7,386 nt of DNA from CAMBDR01 sp046597185 (GTDB lineage: Bacteria > Pseudomonadota > Gammaproteobacteria > Burkholderiales > Burkholderiaceae_D): the NCBI GenBank assembly GCA_046597185.1, contig JBKJLF010000031.1, positions 1 through 7,386 on the forward strand, written 5' to 3'. A program made the position numbers and the translations under genes. Below the pieces are notes generated by a model. It did no database searches, had not been told where the DNA came from, and worked only from the letters and a program-made list of their open reading frames with translations. Each line of letters starts with the position of its first letter. Position 1 is the stretch's first letter. Positions 1-6,124 of the stretch are shown here, piece by piece.

Positions 1-189
1 CCGGACGAAACGGTCTGTAATCTGTTTGGCGTCATGAAAATGAAAAAACTGTATGGCCGTGAATCACGCGGCATTGAGCGCAGTACCTTTGTGATTGATG
101 CAAACGGCAAATTGGCCAGGCAATGGCGCGGTTTAAAAGTCAACGGCCATGTCGAAGAAGTATTGGCCTTTGTCCAAAGCCTGGCTTAA
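1..189 (+). CDS. bcp: Thioredoxin-dependent thiol peroxidase Bcp/PrxQ, C-terminal fragment
   Basis: This is the last 62 codons of a gene whose start lies before the window; the frame is open from base 1 to the TAA at 187-189. The product resembles the C-terminal third of the Bcp/PrxQ class of peroxiredoxins, cytosolic enzymes that reduce hydrogen peroxide and organic peroxides with electrons from thioredoxin. Visible family traits are the FGVMKMKKLYGRESRGIERS stretch, corresponding to the usual FGVWGEK..YGK...GI.RSTF region, followed by TFVIDANGKL (the strand-turn that precedes the C-terminal helix) and the terminal HVEEVLAF helix. The peroxidatic cysteine is upstream and not seen; the cysteine near residue 6 is not that residue. 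The gene is followed after 36 bp by the PhoH gene on the same strand, so co-transcription is likely. The family call is fairly secure, the exact paralogue less so. Confidence 0.87.
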   Translation, partial: PDETVCNLFGVMKMKKLYGRESRGIERSTFVIDANGKLARQWRGLKVNGHVEEVLAFVQSLA

Positions 190-225
190 TCAAACTCATC
201 CACCTTACCTTATACTGAGTCTCCT

Positions 226-2088
226 ATGCCACTACCTAAAGCACCCACCCAACCTGCTACCATGCTGGCGGCCAAGGATTATCCCGCAGCCGGCGCAGAC
301 ACCCCCGCGCTAGCGGTTGCCGCCCCGATTGTTGCAGCCGCACCCGCACTTACCGCCGCACCTGCAGCCACACCTGCAGCCGCACCTAAACGCAAAGCAG
401 CCCCTGCAGCCGCACTTGCAGCCGCACCCAAGGCCGTCGGCAGCGCAGCCAACCCGGCAGCCGCAGTAGCACCCACCACAGCGGCCAGCAAACCTGCGAA
501 GGCACGTGCAACAGCAGCTACAACAGCGGCTACAACAGCGGCTGCGGCGGCACCAGCGCCTGCACCAGCACCCGCCGCCCCCACCCTGGCCAGCGTGGTT
601 GCTAAAGCTGCGGTCAAAAAATTGGCCAACAAGCCCACCAATGCGCCCAAATCTTCCACCAGCCGTGCCGCCGACAAATTGGGCGTGACCAAGCTGTTTG
701 TGCTGGACACCAATGTGTTGATGCATGATCCCTCTTCGCTGTTCCGCTTTGAAGAGCACGACGTGTATCTGCCCATGATTACCCTGGAAGAATTGGACGA
801 CCATAAAAAAGGCATGTCGGAAGTGGCACGCAATGCGCGCCAGGTCTCGCGCACGCTGGACGCGCTGGTGGCCGACAGTGAAGACAAGGCGATTGAAGAA
901 GGCATTCCCTTATCCAAATTGGGCAACAAAGATGCTAAGGGCCGCCTGTTTTTCCAAACCAAATTACAAACTTCCGCCCTGCCCGCCGGTTTGCCTTCCG
1001 GCAAGGCCGACAATCAAATTTTGGGCGTGGTGCGCGCACTGGAAGCGGGTTTCGGCAGTCGGCCCGTGGTATTGGTCTCCAAAGACATCAATATGCGCAT
1101 CAAAGCGCGCGCCTTGGGTTTGCCCGCTGAAGATTACTTCAACGACCATGTGATGGAAGACACCGATTTGCTCTATTCCGGCATCGTGCAATTGCCCGAT
1201 GATTTTTGGAACAAGCACGGCAAAAACATGGAGAGCTGGCAAGAAAACAAAGGCGGCCTGTCCACCACCTTTTACCGCATCACCGGGCCGGTGGTGCCGT
1301 CGCTGTTGGTGAATCAATTTGTCTATCTCGAGCCAAAGAATGGCGAAGCGCCGTTTTATGGGCAGGTCAAGCAAATCAACGGCAAAACCGCCGTACTGCA
1401 AACCCTGCGCGACTTCACCCATGGCAAAAACAGCGTTTGGGGCGTGACGGCACGCAACCGCGAGCAAAATTTCGCCCTCAATTTATTGATGAACCCCGAG
1501 TGCGATTTCATTACCCTGCTGGGGCAAGCTGGTACAGGTAAAACCCTGCTGGCCTTGGCTGCGGGCCTGGTGCAGGTGTTGGAAACCAAACTCTACAATG
1601 AAATCATCGTCACCCGCGTGACGGTGCCGGTGGGTGAAGATATTGGCTTTTTGCCGGGTACGGAAGAAGAAAAAATGTCCCCTTGGATGGGCGCGTTTGA
1701 CGACAACCTGGAAGTGCTGAATAAATCCGACAACGAAGGTGGTGAATGGGGCCGTGCGGCCACGCAAGACCTGATCCGTCAGCGCATTAAAATCAAATCG
1801 CTCAACTTTATGCGCGGTCGCACTTTTGTGAATAAATTCCTCATCATCGATGAAGCGCAAAATCTGACGCCCAAGCAAATCAAGACTTTGGTAACGCGGG
1901 CTGGCCCCGGCACCAAGATTTTATGCCTGGGCAATATCGCACAGATTGATACGCCGTATTTGACCGAGGGGTCGAGCGGTTTGACCTATGTGGTGGATCG
2001 GTTTAAAGGTTGGGAGCATAGCGGGCATGTGACCTTGGCGCGCGGCGAGCGTTCGCGTCTGGCAGATCATGCGAGTGAAGTGCTGTAA
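226..2088 (+). CDS. phoH: PIN-PhoH fusion protein (PhoH2/YlaK type), putative RNA helicase-ribonuclease
   Basis: The 620-residue protein joins a PIN ribonuclease domain to a PhoH ATPase. Proteins of this PhoH2 architecture are reported to couple ATP-driven RNA unwinding to RNA cleavage in the cytoplasm. Residues 1-155 are a low-complexity Ala/Pro/Lys tail. The PIN domain starts with KLFVLDTNVLMHD (156-168, metal-ligand candidate D161), continues with E188/E189 in TLEELDDHKK, and has D262 in ADNQILG and D287/N289 in SKDINMR as further acidic-site candidates. The ATPase carries Walker A GQAGTGKT (433-440), Walker B FLIIDEAQN (538-546, D542/E543), a CLGNIAQID strand, and the terminal GERSRLA motif with a likely arginine finger. 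The start at 226 has only a weak ribosome site (GAG at 217-219); it is preferred because the MPLPKAPT opening resembles, from memory, betaproteobacterial homologues. ATG 262 is an alternative. All motif residues look intact. Homologues without the tail are about 440-470 residues, so the tail explains the extra length. Confidence 0.93.
   Translation: MPLPKAPTQPATMLAAKDYPAAGADTPALAVAAPIVAAAPALTAAPAATPAAAPKRKAAPAAALAAAPKAVGSAANPAAAVAPTTAASKPAKARATAATTAATTAAAAAPAPAPAPAAPTLASVVAKAAVKKLANKPTNAPKSSTSRAADKLGVTKLFVLDTNVLMHDPSSLFRFEEHDVYLPMITLEELDDHKKGMSEVARNARQVSRTLDALVADSEDKAIEEGIPLSKLGNKDAKGRLFFQTKLQTSALPAGLPSGKADNQILGVVRALEAGFGSRPVVLVSKDINMRIKARALGLPAEDYFNDHVMEDTDLLYSGIVQLPDDFWNKHGKNMESWQENKGGLSTTFYRITGPVVPSLLVNQFVYLEPKNGEAPFYGQVKQINGKTAVLQTLRDFTHGKNSVWGVTARNREQNFALNLLMNPECDFITLLGQAGTGKTLLALAAGLVQVLETKLYNEIIVTRVTVPVGEDIGFLPGTEEEKMSPWMGAFDDNLEVLNKSDNEGGEWGRAATQDLIRQRIKIKSLNFMRGRTFVNKFLIIDEAQNLTPKQIKTLVTRAGPGTKILCLGNIAQIDTPYLTEGSSGLTYVVDRFKGWEHSGHVTLARGERSRLADHASEVL
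334..600 (+). repeat. Low-complexity Ala/Pro codon repeats in the phoH 5' coding region
   Basis: This part of the PhoH tail is built from degenerate GCN and CCN codon repeats. Examples seen directly are CCTGCAGCCACA at 361-372 followed by CCTGCAGCCGCA at 373-384, and the exact tandem CTACAACAGCGG at 518-529 and 530-541. Units are multiples of three, so length changes would keep the reading frame. The encoded segment is a flexible, weakly basic Ala/Pro tail with scattered Lys and Arg, probably disordered. The same repeats create long Ala/Gly-rich open frames on the other strand, which are shadows. Confidence 0.75.
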
Positions 2089-2113
2089 GGCATAACCAAG
2101 CAATTGGCGGAAT

Positions 2114-2153
2114 AAAAAAGGTCAGCCGTCGCAAGATGGGCTGGCTTTTTTTT
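2114..2153. terminator. Probable bidirectional intrinsic terminator between phoH and the convergent ATPase gene
   Basis: The arms GTCAGCC (2121-2127) and GGCTGGC (2139-2145) pair over 7 bp with one G-T wobble and an 11-nt loop. The right arm is followed by eight T (2146-2153), giving a classical terminator for phoH, whose stop is 26 bp upstream of this feature. The left arm is preceded by AAAAAAG (2114-2120), which reads as C plus six T on the minus strand, so the same hairpin can stop transcripts of the ATPase gene that ends at 2211. The A-run and T-run can also pair and lengthen the stem. Confidence 0.82.
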
Positions 2154-2210
2154 GGGGTATTTTTTGGAAGACACCAGGAATAAAAACCAATGAACGACAA
2201 ACTTAAGTCG

Positions 2211-3758
2211 CTATAGCATCGCAAACTCAAACCCAACCACATTACGCGTCTTACGCGAAAACTCGACGCCGACCAAATAAATCGGCAAACCCGCCGCCCC
2301 ATATTTGTCGGCATAGCGTTTATCGCGAATCTGCTGCAAAGCATTACCCTCGCCCACCGCATCAACTACCTTAAATTCAAACAGCGTGATACTTCCCGCC
2401 ATCTTCACCGCCATATCAATCCGCCCAAAATTGGTTGCATCCTCCACCCGTGCATCCAAACCCGCAGCAACAAACCAAGCGTAAAACACACTGGCGTAAT
2501 AGCCTTCATAGTCGGCAATTTTGTTTTTGGTAAACCACTGATGCGGGATACCGGAAAAGAAAGCCTGGAATAAATCCCGCAGTGCCGCCAAATTATTCAC
2601 TTCCATCAATTCATAAAGCAAGGTGGTATTTTTGGATTGCGCACTGCTACGCCCACTCCACACTTCCAGCAAACTACCAAACAAACTCTGGCGCACTTCT
2701 TCATTCGGAAAACGCAGCTTATACAAATACTTGCCCGCTACCATGCGTTCACTTTCAATGGTCAAATAACCCGCTTGAAACATCAAGGCTTCAGTCGAAA
2801 TATAGTCCACATCAAACACGGACAGCAAGGCTTCCGACACTTCCAAATTCGCCAGACCTGGCAACCAGGCTTCGCGCTCGGTCAGCAAATTAACCAGAAA
2901 GCCCGGCGTCCCGGTTTCAAACCAATACGGTCTGAATTTACGATCCTGAAACAACAGCAGCACATCAAACGGGTTATACACCGACTGCCCCAGCCAACTG
3001 TAACCGTTATACCAATGCCGGATTTGATCCTTGTCCAAACCTGCCAACTCAGGGGCAAATACGCTGTCAAGATCGGTGTCGGTATAACCACAAATGGCCG
3101 AATAGGCTGGTGTCATCGAAATATCACGCAGATTATTCAAACCAGAAAACAGGCTGACTTTGCTAAATTTGGACACGCCAGTCAAAAATGCGAAGCGAAT
3201 ATCGGCATCCGCGCCCTTAATCACCGAATACAAGGCGCGCAAGCCATCACGCATGGCAAGCGCGGCGTCGTTATCCAGTAAATTGTCCAGAATGGGTTTA
3301 TCGTATTCATCCACCAAAACCACGACCCGCTCACCAAACTTTGCACGTGCGCTCAAAATTAATTTGCGAAAACTACCCATGGTGTCGGACAAATCCGGGC
3401 AAGCCAAGCCCAGCCGTTCAAAGTTTTCCTGCAAGATATTGCCAATCCTACGTTCCAGTTGCGCCGTGGTTTTCAAACCACCGTCATTAAAACTGATATG
3501 GATTACAGGAAAGCGCTTATTCCAATCCCATTGCTCATACACAACCAAGCCGCGAAACAAAGCTTCATTGCCTTCAAACAGTTCTTTAAGGGTATCGACA
3601 AACAAGCTTTTGCCGAAACGACGGGGCCGTGACAGGAAGAAATAACCCGACTGCCGCGCCAAGGACAAGGCCATGTCGGTTTTATCAACATAATAGGCAT
3701 CCAACTCCCTGATTTTAGCGAAGGTTTGAATACCAATGGGCAGAATGCGGTGGGTCAT
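2211..3758 (-). CDS. AAA-ATPase-like protein with C-terminal PD-(D/E)XK nuclease domain (DUF1703 type)
   Basis: The 515-residue protein matches the two-domain family AAA-ATPase_like (PF09820) plus PD-(D/E)XK nuclease (PF08011, formerly DUF1703), and has the usual length. The N-terminus opens with the family signature LPIGIQTFAKIRE...YYVDKT (6-26). A P-loop-like SRPRRFGKS lies at 43-51 (K50, S51), and Walker B is VVVLVDEYDKP (145-155, D150/E151). The segments FLTGVSKFSKVSLFSGLNNL (191-210), HWYNGYSW (248-255) and YNPFDVLL (261-268) are typical of the family. The nuclease domain has E418, GRIDMAV (445-451, D448), LFEFKV (459-464, E461/K463) and a Q475/Q476 helix, so the active site appears complete. 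The start at 3758 has a poor ribosome site but fits the family N-terminus. The biological role is unproven; defence or mobile-element roles are guesses. It stands alone, converging on phoH and downstream of trpA. No broken frame is seen. Confidence 0.9.
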   Translation of the reverse strand: MTHRILPIGIQTFAKIRELDAYYVDKTDMALSLARQSGYFFLSRPRRFGKSLFVDTLKELFEGNEALFRGLVVYEQWDWNKRFPVIHISFNDGGLKTTAQLERRIGNILQENFERLGLACPDLSDTMGSFRKLILSARAKFGERVVVLVDEYDKPILDNLLDNDAALAMRDGLRALYSVIKGADADIRFAFLTGVSKFSKVSLFSGLNNLRDISMTPAYSAICGYTDTDLDSVFAPELAGLDKDQIRHWYNGYSWLGQSVYNPFDVLLLFQDRKFRPYWFETGTPGFLVNLLTEREAWLPGLANLEVSEALLSVFDVDYISTEALMFQAGYLTIESERMVAGKYLYKLRFPNEEVRQSLFGSLLEVWSGRSSAQSKNTTLLYELMEVNNLAALRDLFQAFFSGIPHQWFTKNKIADYEGYYASVFYAWFVAAGLDARVEDATNFGRIDMAVKMAGSITLFEFKVVDAVGEGNALQQIRDKRYADKYGAAGLPIYLVGVEFSRKTRNVVGFEFAML

Positions 3759-3854
3759 TTTTCAGGCTTGGCTTAAAATTTGGGCAGTATTGCGCGATAT
3801 CGGCTATTGTAATTGATTCTATAGCAAATACCAGGTGCTGCATACCTCTTGCTA

Positions 3855-3889
3855 CTTGGGCGATCAGCCATACCGCCTCATCGCCCAAG
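3855..3889. repeat. Perfect 10-bp inverted repeat downstream of trpA
   Basis: The arms CTTGGGCGAT (3855-3864) and ATCGCCCAAG (3880-3889) are exact reverse complements separated by 15 nt. The RNA from either strand could form a stable stem with six G-C pairs. No T-run follows on either strand, so it is not a classical intrinsic terminator. It lies about 60 bp past the trpA stop and about 100 bp before the ATPase gene start, where it could protect the trp mRNA 3' end, act as a weak terminator, or be a protein-binding palindrome. Confidence 0.8.
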
Positions 3890-3895
3890 CTCACT

Positions 3896-3944
3896 TTCAA
3901 CAATTACTTACAACAATAACATCAACAAAAACGTCAACAATAAC
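3896..3944. repeat. 12-bp tandem repeat just after trpA
   Basis: Three adjacent 12-bp units lie at 3909-3920 (TACAACAATAAC), 3921-3932 (ATCAACAAAAAC) and 3933-3944 (GTCAACAATAAC). A fourth, more distant copy (TTCAACAATTAC, 3896-3907) is offset by 1 bp. The block starts 5 bp past the trpA stop on the minus strand. The unit length is a multiple of three, and read past the trpA TAG in frame it would encode the hydrophobic peptide SALLLTFLLMLLL before a TAA, which is probably coincidental. Confidence 0.75.
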
Positions 3945-3949
3945 GCCGA

Positions 3950-4747
3950 CTACGCATCCAAAGCCTGCCGTATCCCCGCCATAAAGCTTTGCACCGCCGC
4001 CACCGCATTTTCCGGCGCGGTATTTTCCAGCTCCTGAATAATCCGGCTGCCTATCACCACGGCATCCGACAAATCCGCCACCAGGCGCGCGCTGGCACCG
4101 TCGCGGATGCCAAAGCCCACGCCCACGGGCACGGTCACATGCTTGCGGATGCGTGGCATCATGGCGGCGACCGCATCTGCATCCAGTGCGCCCGAACCCG
4201 TTACGCCTTTGAGCGACACATAATACACATAACCGGTGGCGATTTTACCCACCAGGGCAATGCGCTCATCGGTTGAGGTGGGGGCCAGCAAAAAGATGGT
4301 GTCCATTTGCGCCTGCTGCATTTGTTTGGCAAACTCTTCACACTCTTCCGGTGGGTAATCCACCACCAGCACACCATCTACCCCCACCTTGCTGGCCGAG
4401 GCAATAAAGTCGGCCACGCCCATGCGTTCAATCGGATTGGCATAGCCCATCAACACCACCGGGGTGCGCTGATCGTCCTGGCGAAATTGCGCCACCATTT
4501 GCAACACATGGCGCAAACTGACGCCCTTCTTCAAGGCACGCTCGGAAGCGCGTTGAATTACCGGGCCATCGGCCATGGGGTCGGAAAACGGCACCCCCAG
4601 TTCAATGATGTCCGCCCCGCCCTTGACCAAACCATGCATCAGCGCCACCGTTAAACCGGGGTCCGGGTCGCCTGCGGTAATGAATGGGATCAGACCTTTT
4701 TTTTGCTGTGCCGCCAAAGCGGCCAGCGTTGCTTTAATTCTCGACAT
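3950..4747 (-). CDS. trpA: Tryptophan synthase alpha chain
   Basis: The 265-residue protein is the alpha subunit of tryptophan synthase, which cleaves indole-3-glycerol phosphate to indole and glyceraldehyde 3-phosphate and passes indole through a tunnel to the beta subunit. It is a TIM barrel. The catalytic residues are seen at the canonical positions, E49 in ADIIELGVPFSDP and D60 in MADGP. The phosphate-binding region is represented by VGVGFGIRDG (208-217) and DAVVIGSRII (228-237), and the YYVSLKGVTGSG loop (175-186) is intact. Length is normal (E. coli 268). The start at 4747 is fixed by a perfect AGGAGG (4752-4757 on the opposite strand) and the conserved MSRI opening, although the frame stays open upstream to 4993 inside trpB. 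It begins 13 bp after the trpB stop, suggesting translational coupling that would help balance the two subunits. An A8 run lies at codons 15-17. Confidence 0.97.
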   Translation of the reverse strand: MSRIKATLAALAAQQKKGLIPFITAGDPDPGLTVALMHGLVKGGADIIELGVPFSDPMADGPVIQRASERALKKGVSLRHVLQMVAQFRQDDQRTPVVLMGYANPIERMGVADFIASASKVGVDGVLVVDYPPEECEEFAKQMQQAQMDTIFLLAPTSTDERIALVGKIATGYVYYVSLKGVTGSGALDADAVAAMMPRIRKHVTVPVGVGFGIRDGASARLVADLSDAVVIGSRIIQELENTAPENAVAAVQSFMAGIRQALDA

Positions 4748-4751
4748 AAGG

Positions 4752-4757
4752 CCTCCT
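4752..4757 (-). promoter_or_regulatory. Strong Shine-Dalgarno of trpA
   Basis: The minus strand reads AGGAGG, then CCTT, then the trpA ATG. It sits inside the 13-bp trpB-trpA gap and is the only full consensus ribosome-binding site seen before any gene in this window; the other genes have weak sites. It decides the trpA start against the longer open frame. Confidence 0.88.
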
Positions 4758-4760
4758 GAT

Positions 4761-6005
4761 TTAAGAAAAATCCATGCCCATGCGCCCGGCAACGGTGTGC
4801 ATGTCTTTGTCACCGCGCCCGGATAAATTCGCCAACACGATTTTATCTTTTGGCAAAGTGGCCGCCAGTTTGGCCGCGTACGCCAGCGCGTGGCTCGATT
4901 CCAGCGCCGGGATAATGCCTTCAATCCGGCAACAATGGTGAAACGCGGCCAAGGCTTCTTCGTCGGTAATGGTGACGTATTGGGCGCGGCCACTGTCTTT
5001 TAACCAGGCATGCTCGGGGCCAACGCCGGGGTAATCCAGCCCCGCTGACACGGAATGGGTTTCCATGACCTGGCCGTTTTCATCCTGCAGCAAATAAGTG
5101 CGGTTGCCGTGCAATACGCCGGGCACGCCCAAGGTGAGCGAAGCAGAATGTTTGCCCGTATCCACGCCCTCGCCCGCCGCTTCCACCCCAATCAATTGCA
5201 CTTCTTTATGATCGATATACGGGTAAAAAATACCCATCGCATTGGAGCCACCGCCCACGCAGGCAAGCACATAGTCCGGCTGTCGCCCGGTCATCTCCGG
5301 CATTTGCAACAGGCATTCTTCACCGATCACGGATTGAAAATCGCGCACCAACATCGGGTAAGGATGCGGCCCCGCCACCGTGCCGATGATGTAAAAGGTA
5401 TTTTCTACATTCGTCACCCAATCGCGCATGGCTTCATTCAACGCATCTTTCAGGGTTTTGGAGCCGGATTCAACCGGCACCACGGTTGCACCCAGCAACT
5501 TCATGCGGTACACGTTTTGCGCCTGGCGCGCCACGTCTTCACTACCCATGTACACCACACATTCCAGGCCGAACCGGGCGCAGATGGTGGCGGTGGCAAC
5601 GCCATGTTGGCCAGCCCCGGTTTCGGCAATCACACGCGGTTTGCCCATGCGCTTGGCGAGCAAAGCCTGACCGATCACATTATTGATTTTGTGCGCGCCG
5701 GTATGGTTTAAATCTTCGCGTTTGAAATAGATTTGCGCGCCGCCCATTTCTTCGGACCAGCGTTTGGCATGATAAATGGGCGATGGACGACCAACGAAAT
5801 GTTTCAGTTCGTAGCGAAATTCGCGTAAAAAGTCGGGGTCTTGGCTATACTTGGCGTAGGCTTGTTGCAGCTCGCTCAAGGCATAGGATAAGGTTTCGGA
5901 GACAAAACTACCGCCATATTGGCCGAAATGGCCGCGCGCATCGGGAAAAGCATAATTGGCGGCATGAAACAGCGGCGCTGCCGCGTCGATATTCAAAGAT
6001 TTCAT
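4761..6005 (-). CDS. trpB: Tryptophan synthase beta chain
   Basis: The 414-residue protein is the PLP-dependent beta subunit that condenses indole with L-serine to give L-tryptophan. Core motifs are complete: GHFGQYGGSFVSETL (25-39), the PLP-binding lysine K106 in LNHTGAHKINN, the catalytic glutamate E128 in IAETGAGQHG, the phosphate-cradling GGGSNAMG (251-258), and LSGRGDKDMHTV (394-405), whose S395 should contact the pyridine nitrogen of PLP. The N-terminus carries about 15 residues before the usual FPDARGHFG start, so it is slightly longer than the common 397-405 residues. No ATG lies between, and only a weak purine run (GAAAGAA) precedes the chosen ATG. It lies 111 bp after trpF and 13 bp before trpA, and its product forms the alpha2-beta2 complex with TrpA. 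Nothing suggests damage. Confidence 0.97.
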   Translation of the reverse strand: MKSLNIDAAAPLFHAANYAFPDARGHFGQYGGSFVSETLSYALSELQQAYAKYSQDPDFLREFRYELKHFVGRPSPIYHAKRWSEEMGGAQIYFKREDLNHTGAHKINNVIGQALLAKRMGKPRVIAETGAGQHGVATATICARFGLECVVYMGSEDVARQAQNVYRMKLLGATVVPVESGSKTLKDALNEAMRDWVTNVENTFYIIGTVAGPHPYPMLVRDFQSVIGEECLLQMPEMTGRQPDYVLACVGGGSNAMGIFYPYIDHKEVQLIGVEAAGEGVDTGKHSASLTLGVPGVLHGNRTYLLQDENGQVMETHSVSAGLDYPGVGPEHAWLKDSGRAQYVTITDEEALAAFHHCCRIEGIIPALESSHALAYAAKLAATLPKDKIVLANLSGRGDKDMHTVAGRMGMDFS

Positions 6006-6116
6006 GATGATTCTTTCGATTGTTGATTGTTAACTTCACGTGCAACCAGGATTGGGCTGGTTTAAGCTAGATCGACTTTAAGCTTCGACTTTAAGCTTCG
6101 ACCTTAAGCTTCGCCT
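6006..6116. other. trpF-trpB spacer with small inverted repeat and direct repeat
   Basis: This 111-bp gap is long for this operon. Besides most of the 13-bp tandem repeat it contains a short inverted repeat, AACCAG (6044-6049) and CTGGTT (6057-6062) around a 7-nt loop without a following T-run on the minus strand, and a direct duplicate GATTGTT at 6018-6024 and 6025-6031 just ahead of the trpB ribosome site. No credible promoter or small gene is seen. Confidence 0.6.
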
Positions 6117-6124
6117 TTAAGCTT
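6061..6124. repeat. 13-bp tandem repeat overlapping the end of trpF
   Basis: Units of consensus TTTAAGCTTCGAC lie at 6077-6089 and 6090-6102 (identical) and 6103-6115 (CTTAAGCTTCGCC). A partial copy TTTAAGCTT lies at 6116-6124 and a degenerate copy TTTAAGCTAGATCGAC at 6061-6076. Each full unit contains the palindrome AAGCTT, so neighbouring copies can pair as RNA. The partial copy supplies the TAA stop of trpF (6117-6119). Confidence 0.88.

Larger units (their letters stand above)
3759..3949. other. Spacer between trpA and the ATPase gene
   Basis: This 191-bp stretch follows the trpA stop and precedes the start of the ATPase gene, both on the minus strand. It contains the 10-bp inverted repeat at 3855-3889 and the 12-bp tandem repeat at 3909-3944. 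A promoter for the ATPase gene is expected here; the minus strand contains TAGAAT and TACAAT hexamers within 3803-3826, but neither has a convincing -35 partner, so no promoter is called. No canonical hairpin plus T-run terminator for the trp operon is visible. Confidence 0.6.

Noticed and set aside
188..216. Possible promoter before phoH: TATACT at 211-216
   Set aside because: The hexamer resembles a -10 box, but no -35 element lies 16-18 bp upstream and the short gap to bcp favours co-transcription.
279..1013. Minus-strand open frame of 244 codons with long Ala/Gly runs, opposite phoH
   Set aside because: It mirrors the GC-rich Ala/Pro codon repeats of the phoH tail and has no recognisable domain. 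The phoH frame carries all the conserved motifs.
3715..3903. 62-codon minus-strand frame (SLGDEAVWLIAQVARG...) across the trpA-ATPase spacer
   Set aside because: It would start with TTG inside the 12-bp repeat without a ribosome site, overlaps the start of the ATPase gene, and matches no family I recognise. It remains a weak candidate for a gene remnant.
4748..4993. Upstream extension of the trpA frame by 82 codons
   Set aside because: It lies in trpB in another frame, and the AGGAGG plus MSRI start at 4747 clearly mark the true beginning of trpA.
5055..5711. 218-codon plus-strand frame opposite trpB
   Set aside because: It is a shadow of the highly conserved trpB, rich in His, Arg and Gln with no family resemblance.
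6044..6062. AACCAG/CTGGTT hairpin between trpF and trpB as a terminator
   Set aside because: The stem is only 6 bp and no T-run follows on the minus strand, so premature termination inside the operon is not supported.
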